64,000 nucleotides of DNA from assembly GCA_002104985.1 (NCBI GenBank), contig MCGO01000054.1:186001-250000 (forward strand). The letters are read 5' to 3'. Of the stretch, positions 58,141-64,000 are shown in pieces. The position numbers were made by a program, and so were the translations under genes. Position 1 is the first letter of the stretch, and each line of letters opens with the position of its first letter. Below the pieces are notes generated by a model that saw only the letters and a list, made by a program, of their open reading frames with translations, was not told the DNA's origin and searched no databases. The stretch comes from Rhizoclosmatium globosum (taxonomy: Eukaryota; Chytridiomycota; Chytridiomycetes; Chytridiales; Chytriomycetaceae).

Positions 58141-60312
58141 ATGCTGCAACGAGACTCCGCTGACAGCGCACCCTCCAGCAATTTACCTATACGCACCATT
58201 CCACTTGCGTTCCTCGACCAAGACCCTCATCCTACACCTCTCTCGCCCCGCTCAGACAAGAAACGCGGGTCAATAGCAATCTCTAAAACTATTTCAAAAT
58301 CAATCCAATCCCTCTCTTCCTCCGTCGCTCACAAACTAGGAACTGACGCGTGTAAATACGAACGTGTCGACGAGTCTTTCTTGCAAGCAAGACAACTGGA
58401 ACAAAACGCGTTGGGTCCGTGGGCTCTTTTTGTGCTTTTTGCGTCAAGTGCTATTTGTATTGGGAGTCCTACTGTTTGGAATACTTTGTTGGTGGACGGG
58501 TATGGGACTCTGATTGTTTCTATGGTGTTGGCTTTTGTAACGTATGCGTGTTTCTTTGCTGTGCTGTTGGAGTTGATGGTCATGCTTCCGTTTAATGGTG
58601 GAATGGCGATTTTTGCGAGGACTGCTTTTGGTTTGTTGGGAGTTGTAATCTACGAGTCTGATTTTTACTCATGGAGCACAGGTCCTTTCGCAGGTTTCTT
58701 GATTGGAAGCTGTGAAGCGTGGGAATATATCTTATTTGCGGCACAAGGATTCTGGATGATTGGGGAAACTTGTTCTCAGGTAATGAGAGGAAGAAGTTTT
58801 CATATCATAACGTCTCGTTAGGTTTTTGCGACAGACCCAAACTATGCGCCGCTGTACTGGATTCCATTTGGTATAATAATATTCGCCGCGAACATGGCCG
58901 GTGTCCGCGTCTTTGTTGTCGTATGTGCCGTTTTACTCTTCATAAACGTGTTTGGAGGAATGTCCGTGGTTTTACCCTCACTTGCTTACTTCGATCCTCG
59001 CAAATATGTGGTTGACGATGCGATAAATCTTGGGTTCTTTAATATAACAGAAGGAGAGGCCATGCCTAGTACTGTTGCACTGTTATGGCCGACTGGGAGT
59101 AAACCGATTTGGCCGGGAATGGTGAGCATGCTTTGGTCTGTCTCTGGGTTAGAGGTATGCGAAATTTATTACAACGAATTGGTTGACATTGGGTCAGATG
59201 GCGCCTCTGGTGGCTGAAGAAGGAAAAGACTTTGTGAAAAACGCACCAAGACTCATGAAATACGCGCTCTTGTCGATTTTCAGTGTCCTTGCGTATGTTA
59301 TTGTTTTGGTTCCATGTGTTCCGCCTGGTATATCGACGCTTGTGAACGCAAATGATCCAATGATTGATGCCTTTTTGGCGTCATATAATTACGATTCTCT
59401 GACGGATAATGGAACTGTCGCTCGAGTCTTGTACTTTGTTCTGTTTGTACCGGATATTTTGCTCTTGTGAGTGTTCTTGGTTTGGCATGTAAGGGGAAGA
59501 ACTGATGTTTCCATACGTTAAGTATTGCGATATATGTGTATGCAACTTCGCGTCAGATCTTTGCATTGAGTAAGGTTGGATATTACCCAACATTTGTGGC
59601 GAAAGTGCATGTAAAGTCCAAGACTCCCATGTATGCGCTTGTGTTTTCCATGGCAATGAGTCTTGGAGCTGCGTTAGTTCTTCAGTTTGGTAATGCAAAT
59701 TGAATTTATTGTCACATTTTTTTTTCAACTAATGCAAACGCAATAAGAGGCGTCAGGCGTTGCAGGCCAGGCATTTCTCAATGGAAGTTTGCTTTATGCG
59801 ATTTTCGCGTATATAGCTGTCGCCTTTGCATACCTTAAGATGCGGTGGTACTACCCAAACTTGAAGTAAGTTGAGTTCTTTGAGACTTGATCCAACCAAC
59901 CCACCTGTTAAATAGACGACCATTTGATCTTGGACCTATTGTCGGCCCATTATGTGCAATTATTGTCGTGACTTCATACACGTCAGCACTCGCAAATTTA
60001 TTCCAAAAAGAAATATTTCGTGACACATTGATTGTATGTATTTCGAAGCTGGGGGTTATGATGCTTGTGTTTGTTCTTTATCAACGGAAAAGAATGGTGG
60101 AGACACCAGAAGAACTGTTTATTCAGCGGTATCTGGATGAAGCTGCTGTTGGTGATGGCTCGCGTCGAGATGGAGTAGATGCCGGAGCCTGGATGAGGGA
60201 CGTGAGGGAGGAGCTGCTAGAGCAACAGGCAAGGAAGGAAAGGGAAATGGGGGAGAACCAAAGGCTGGAGGATGTTACATTTTTGAGGGAAAGTCATGTG
60301 ACAAAGGCATAA
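58141..60312 (+). CDS. APC-superfamily amino acid / ethanolamine-type permease
   Basis: Multi-pass plasma-membrane transporter. A cytosolic N-terminus of about 90 residues leads to LEQNALGPWALFVLFASSAI and about twelve hydrophobic segments. The stretch LPFNGGMAIFARTAFG, followed after an intervening segment by GSCEAWEYILF, resembles the ethanolamine permease branch of the APC superfamily. Introns lie at 58780-58821, about 59156-59198, 59468-59521, 59691-59750 and 59867-59915. The hydrophilic C-terminus is Glu/Arg-rich (EELFIQRYLDEAAVG, EELLEQQARKERE). No frame break. Substrate is inferred from resemblance only. AATAAA occurs 75 bases after the stop. Confidence 0.8.
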
Positions 60313-60620
60313 ATAGATAATTTCAAATGTTTCGGCTAAAACCATTGTAAATGTTGGTGTTTAAATCAAGAAACTGTGGTCAATGAATAAAAGACTATAG
60401 CTCACATGCAATATTTTTAGCTAGACATCTGAATTTTGTGGGTGCGTAGAGAGTAAATTAAGTTGTTGCGATGGCTTGACTTAGATATGTTAACGATAAA
60501 GTTACAAGCGAAAACATAATGTTTCTCTTTGTTCCTTTGCATTCCTTGTAAGAGATCGCCCCACGAAAAAGGAGGCAGTGTTGCCAAAGCAATGTGTGGC
60601 TGTGCTTGCTCGCAAAACAT
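60313..60620. other. Intergenic; 5' flank in duplication unit B
   Basis: No gene. From about 60440 it aligns with the flank upstream of lectin copy A. Confidence 0.6.
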
Positions 60621-60628
60621 TATAAAAA
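60621..60628 (+). promoter_or_regulatory. TATA box of lectin copy B
   Basis: TATAAAAA lies 58 bases before the ATG, within the block TATAAAAATGCCGAGCCA preserved in both copies. Confidence 0.6.
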
Positions 60629-60678
60629 TGCCGAGCCACGTATTCCAACCCATCACTTCCTAAACAACCGAAAACTCA

Positions 60679-61191
60679 ATGATCCAACTCCTCTTCCTCC
60701 TCGCCCTCACTTCTGCACACGCCCTTGCCCAAAACTGCGACTGGTGGTTCAACTCTGTCTACAACAGTCCAAACACTTACAAGCTCGTCCGCCCAAAGAC
60801 CAATGGCTTCGCTAACTGTCTTCCTGTTGATCAAAGTTTCTTCAAGTGTAGCTACCTCATGTCTCCAGACGGACGCACAACCTTGACATTGCAACAAGAT
60901 GGAAACCTTGTCGCGTTGCATTACGAGGAAAAGGCGGGCTGTGGTCCAAGCTCTGGTAAATCATGCTGGGTCTCCAAGTGGAACGCGCAGCTTTGGGGAA
61001 AGGGTGGGTACGGGCAAGGTGCTGCGTACTGTTTGAACCAAGGGTTCCGATTCATGTGTGCAGAAACTAGTTCTGCACCTGTTTTCATGGTTGCCGGACC
61101 AACTGGTGACCTGTGTGTTCGCAATGACGGACGTATTGTTTTGTACTCTGATAATGGGGCTCGTGAGATTTGGAGTGTTGCTGTTGCTTAA
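60679..61191 (+). CDS. Secreted bulb-type (B-type mannose-binding) lectin, copy B
   Basis: Intact intronless frame of 170 codons. Signal peptide MIQLLFLLALTSAHALA, then QNCDWWFNSVYNSPNTYKL. B-lectin core: SPDGRTTLTLQQDGNLVALH and DLCVRNDGRIVLYSD, ending EIWSVAVA. Cysteines are at the same positions as in copy A. In plants and fungi these domains bind mannose-type glycans; here the role could be adhesion, wall recognition or defence. AATAAA lies about 25 bases after the stop. Differences from copy A cluster in the N-terminal half (KTNGFANCLPVDQSFFKCS against KNDGFSTCLPVYESFYKCT), while the second half is nearly invariant. Confidence 0.9.
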   Translation: MIQLLFLLALTSAHALAQNCDWWFNSVYNSPNTYKLVRPKTNGFANCLPVDQSFFKCSYLMSPDGRTTLTLQQDGNLVALHYEEKAGCGPSSGKSCWVSKWNAQLWGKGGYGQGAAYCLNQGFRFMCAETSSAPVFMVAGPTGDLCVRNDGRIVLYSDNGAREIWSVAVA

Positions 61192-61498
61192 TGGATTGTT
61201 GCAAGATGCATTGAAATAAAGATCAGGTTATCAATACACTTAAGTATATAAAGAAAATTAAGAGCAAGTGTTACTCTGTAGTTGCCTCTGTAGTTGAGTG
61301 AATTAATAACTGTTTTTTGGTCTTTACGGAAGGGGAATGTCATTGTATAGTCAAGAAGAACGATCGCTCTGCATTTCAATTTACTAACCCAGATTGTCGA
61401 AAGACACCTATGCAATTTAGCATACATATTTAATTTATTTTAATCCATCAATTGAATGGATTTATATCATCTAGCAATTCTTCGGCATAAAACCGCAT
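61192..61498. other. 3' flank within duplication unit B
   Basis: No gene; corresponds to 37923-38305 of unit A. Confidence 0.5.
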
Positions 61499-61571
61499 GG
61501 GCGTATGGCAAAATGGTTACCGCGCTTGACTACGAATCAAGAGATTCCAGGTTCGACCCCTGGTACGCTCG
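61499..61571 (+). tRNA. tRNA-Arg(ACG), copy 3
   Basis: Identical to copies 1 and 2 over 73 nt, with the same TTTTGGCGGCGG trailer. It lies downstream of lectin copy B just as copy 1 does after lectin copy A. Confidence 0.93.
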
Positions 61572-62268
61572 TTTTGGCGGCGGCGGGCAGGTAGTGGCGC
61601 GGTCGCTGACGGTGGAAGTGTTGAAAAAGCTGGAGATGACACCTGGACCTCATGACGTAATCCACTGTGTCCTTAACGTCTTAAATTTCTCACAAGTTTT
61701 CAAATGGTGGTAGAATGGCGATGAGTGAGCCGTAGGTGACGGCGGATTGACGCGTTGGTGGTTAAAGTTTTTGAGAGAAGACAGGTTTGAAGGAATTTCA
61801 GCTCCCTCCTTTACGTGTTGCTATCTTAAATGGTTTACCCGAGAATTGCTTGGTAACAATGAAGGATTGTTATTTTCCAGAGTTTGAGATTGAATGTCCT
61901 GACATTTGACAGTGCTGAACCATGTAGTCATGAACCATCAGAGTCTTACTTCGATTTATTGAAGATTGGATCGTATTCTTTTACGTCTTATTTCAGTCGA
62001 TATTACATACATTCAAATAAGGTGCATAACCGCGCAGAGAAATTGATAACTTTAACTTACCCCAGGATGCAAGCATTCATTTGTAGGATCAGGCATGATG
62101 TTATCGCATATTTTTTATTATAAGACCAAAGGAACGAAGAGGAAGTGTCTGGAACTCAAATTTTGAAATTTCTGAGGTGGCTTGAAACTGAAACGCGAAC
62201 CGGAGACACCTGACAACATCAAAACATCTGCATAGAGACACCAGTGCTGTGGCTTCAAAGAATTCTCC
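61572..62268. other. Intergenic, no gene seen
   Basis: AT-rich from about 61860 to 62120. An 80-codon open frame at 61884-62123 lacks features that would support a gene. Probably holds the promoter of the following secreted protein. Confidence 0.6.
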
Positions 62269-63438
62269 ATGAAACTGCACATCTGTTCACTGCTCTTGGT
62301 CGGCTCCTTTGTTTCCGCCCATGGCATGTTATATGGCCCCAATGGACTGGCGGATACTGAAACTCTCGGATCGACTCGAGGATATGATAAAGTGGGCATC
62401 TTAATTGATAGCTTGCGTGCTCCATCGGATCCAACTGCTTTCTGTCGTAATGCTCCTGCATCGAGTTCGAGAGTACCATTTATTCTTAGCCCGTCGGGGT
62501 CCTCACATTCTGTTGCACTTGCATTCTCACTTGGGTCTCAGCATATAGGGTAAGCTTAAAAGATTGCTGTCGTGAAGATATTAAGCCTTTATTCTTTCAG
62601 GGAGTGTTCATTGGAGCTAATCAACCCAGTAACCAACACAAGAACTGTAATTGCTTCTGTTGATGGTCCAAAAGGGTGTGCTACAATGCCAAACATCTCT
62701 CCTGCATTCGAAAGCACAAAACTCGCCCCAGCAAACGTACAATGTCCTCAAAATGTACCAAAGGGGCTTCGAACAAATGACATGTGCACGTTCGACTGGA
62801 ACTTCACTCTTATGAATGTGGAAAATGTAGACTGTACGGATTGTATTCTAAGATGGAGTTGGACGGGGAGACATGTTGCTGCCACTGAGCATTTTGAGAA
62901 CTGCATTGATGTGACGATTGTGAAAGCTGGTGGAGTTGTTGCGTCACAACCAGTTCAAGTTCCGCAATTAGATCAAGTTGTTCCTGAGATGAATGCTACC
63001 GCTGATAAAAGCCTACCAGGTAATCCAGGAATCACCCAAGAGGTTACAGCAGTCAAGGTTACGGCTACCACAAAATTTCAAGCTTTTGAAAATCCCGTGA
63101 ATTCGCTCTCCATGGACGTACCAAACACGTCAACTGCTTCATCATTTGTCTCAAGCACGACTACGTATATTTCCGATTCGCCGATTGTTACAATGGCTCC
63201 ACCACGATTGCAAAACTATTTGAATGTGGCAAATCAGCCTGTGGCAACAACATCAACACTCTCCACTTCTACATTCACGTTAACTTCAATAATGCAAACA
63301 TCAACCACAGCAATGGCGACCAAGACCTCCGAACCTCCGAAGGTTGCTCCAACAATAATTCCAGAAAAGCCAAACCAACCTTACAATTTACCTCAAATTA
63401 CGATCCCAAAAAAGAAATGCCCTCCTCGCCTTCGATAA
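62269..63438 (+). CDS. Secreted LPMO-like protein with N-terminal His and Ser/Thr-rich tail
   Basis: Exons 62269-62549 and 62601-63438. Signal peptide MKLHICSLLLVGSFVSA is followed directly by HGMLYGP, placing a histidine at the mature N-terminus as required for a copper histidine brace. Downstream are spaced cysteines (AFCRNAP, GKC-like pairs, CTDCILRWSWTGRHVAATEHFENCIDVTI region near 62835-62925) in which RW.W...H...E.FENC.D matches the second half of lytic polysaccharide monooxygenase-type domains. A long Thr/Ser/Pro tail (from about 63000) resembles an O-glycosylated stalk; no clear GPI signal, since the end is Lys/Arg/Pro-rich. Polysaccharide oxidation, for example of chitin or cellulose, is inferred. 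A copper-transport or binding-only role is the alternative. Confidence 0.7.
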
Positions 63439-63608
63439 ACTTTCTTCCTTGCTATTGTACAATAAACATTCAATAATGTAAACAAATATCTTCGCCACCG
63501 TTTTGAACTATCCAAACAAATACTGCGCATTCCCTCACACCGAAAAACTCACCCAAAAGCAGCCTTCATTGCTTCTTCATTCCAAAACAAATACCAAAAA
63601 CAACTGAA

Positions 63609-64000
63609 ATGCTTCTCCAACAATCTGCTCTTGCTCTTATCGCCTTTACGCTCCTCTCGCTTGCAGTTCCGACCCCACAATCACCAGAAACCATCGCTCA
63701 AATCCAACAAATCCAGCAAATGCAAGCCTCCTCACCAGACCAAACTGGAGCTACTCAAGCCGCTCTCCAGTCCCAAATCAACGCCATTGCTGCCCAGCCA
63801 CAGTCAAGCACCTGGACTGGAACCAACCCTACCCAAAACGCGTACTTGTCGCAGATCCAGGCCCTTCAACAGCAGTTGGGTGCTACCACTGACGCCGCGG
63901 CTCAAGCTGCTATTCTTCAGCAGATTGTGAATGTTCAGGGACAAATGAATCAGGCTGCGGTTACGACGAACGGATGGAATGGGAGTCCGTATTGGGGACA
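63609..64000 (+). CDS. Secreted Gln/Ala-rich protein, cut by window end
   Basis: Open from ATG 63609 to the last base; 3' end missing. Signal peptide MLLQQSALALIAFTLLSLA, then a mature part very rich in Gln and Ala with repeated QIQQ/QINA/QIQAL heptad-like words and Trp-Gly/Trp-Asn turns near the window edge (NGWNGSPYWG). Low complexity precludes family assignment. It may be an extracellular structural or adhesive protein. It lies 170 bases after the LPMO-like gene on the same strand; AATAAA at about 63461 marks the previous gene's end. Confidence 0.7.
   Translation, partial: MLLQQSALALIAFTLLSLAVPTPQSPETIAQIQQIQQMQASSPDQTGATQAALQSQINAIAAQPQSSTWTGTNPTQNAYLSQIQALQQQLGATTDAAAQAAILQQIVNVQGQMNQAAVTTNGWNGSPYWG

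Larger units (their letters stand above)
60440..61600 (+). repeat. Segmental duplication, unit B (lectin plus tRNA-Arg)
   Basis: Partner of unit A at 37.1-38.4 kb, in the same orientation and gene order. It lies 23 kb away and keeps an intact lectin frame. Confidence 0.8.

Noticed and set aside
61884..62123. 80-codon plus-strand open frame
   Set aside because: AT-rich, no homology I recognise, no splice or promoter context.

Overview
The window looks like nuclear DNA of a zoosporic, chytrid-like fungus. Genes lie close together on both strands. Almost all are split by 40-90 nt GT-AG introns; two introns of about 340 nt are the exceptions. Several genes are typical of fungi (Pam17, fused ergothioneine synthase Egt1, Pho13-type phosphatases). 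Others are kept by flagellated or early-diverging fungi but often missing from Dikarya: PTEN, an RtcB-family RNA ligase, a large WD40/HEAT protein resembling axonemal proteins, and a Crinkler-like protein. Taxon assignment is inference from gene content.

Layout. 0-11 kb: a coiled-coil protein; a large secreted protein with two EXORDIUM/Phi-1-like domains; aprataxin; and a tandem cluster of three broken F-box-like/ankyrin genes. 10.5-16 kb: two tandem Pho13-type phosphatases and Cdc14. 16-26 kb: a TTC7/Ypp1-like TPR protein, an unrecognised conserved protein and the rRNA-processing helicase DHX37/Dhr1. 26-37 kb: the WD40/HEAT protein, Egt1 and an SDF2-like MIR protein. 37-39 kb: a secreted bulb-type lectin with a tRNA-Arg, duplicated at 60.5-61.6 kb, plus a third inverted tRNA-Arg. 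40-49.5 kb: a membrane-anchored protein with two SH3 domains, followed by a tandem array of four paralogous five-exon coiled-coil genes. 49.5-58 kb: a small type I membrane protein, RtcB, another F-box/ankyrin gene, a Crinkler-like protein, and PTEN between two diverged Pam17 genes. 58-64 kb: an amino-acid/ethanolamine-type permease, the second lectin, a secreted LPMO-like protein and the start of a Gln-rich secreted protein cut by the window edge.

Reading quality. Many conserved genes (Cdc14, DHX37, aprataxin, Egt1, SDF2, TTC7, the lectin copy) carry one-base frame breaks, and every one I could resolve behaves as a missing base. I read these as base-calling or assembly deletions, so CDS entries span such breaks. 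Exon limits come from splice consensus plus frame continuity and were not checked against transcripts.

The least familiar part is 40-49.5 kb. A transmembrane SH3 protein sits directly upstream of four coiled-coil paralogues, two of which start with a PPxY motif. The 5' end of the third paralogue appears to be copied from the linker between the two SH3 domains. This is the best candidate for an undescribed, lineage-specific system.
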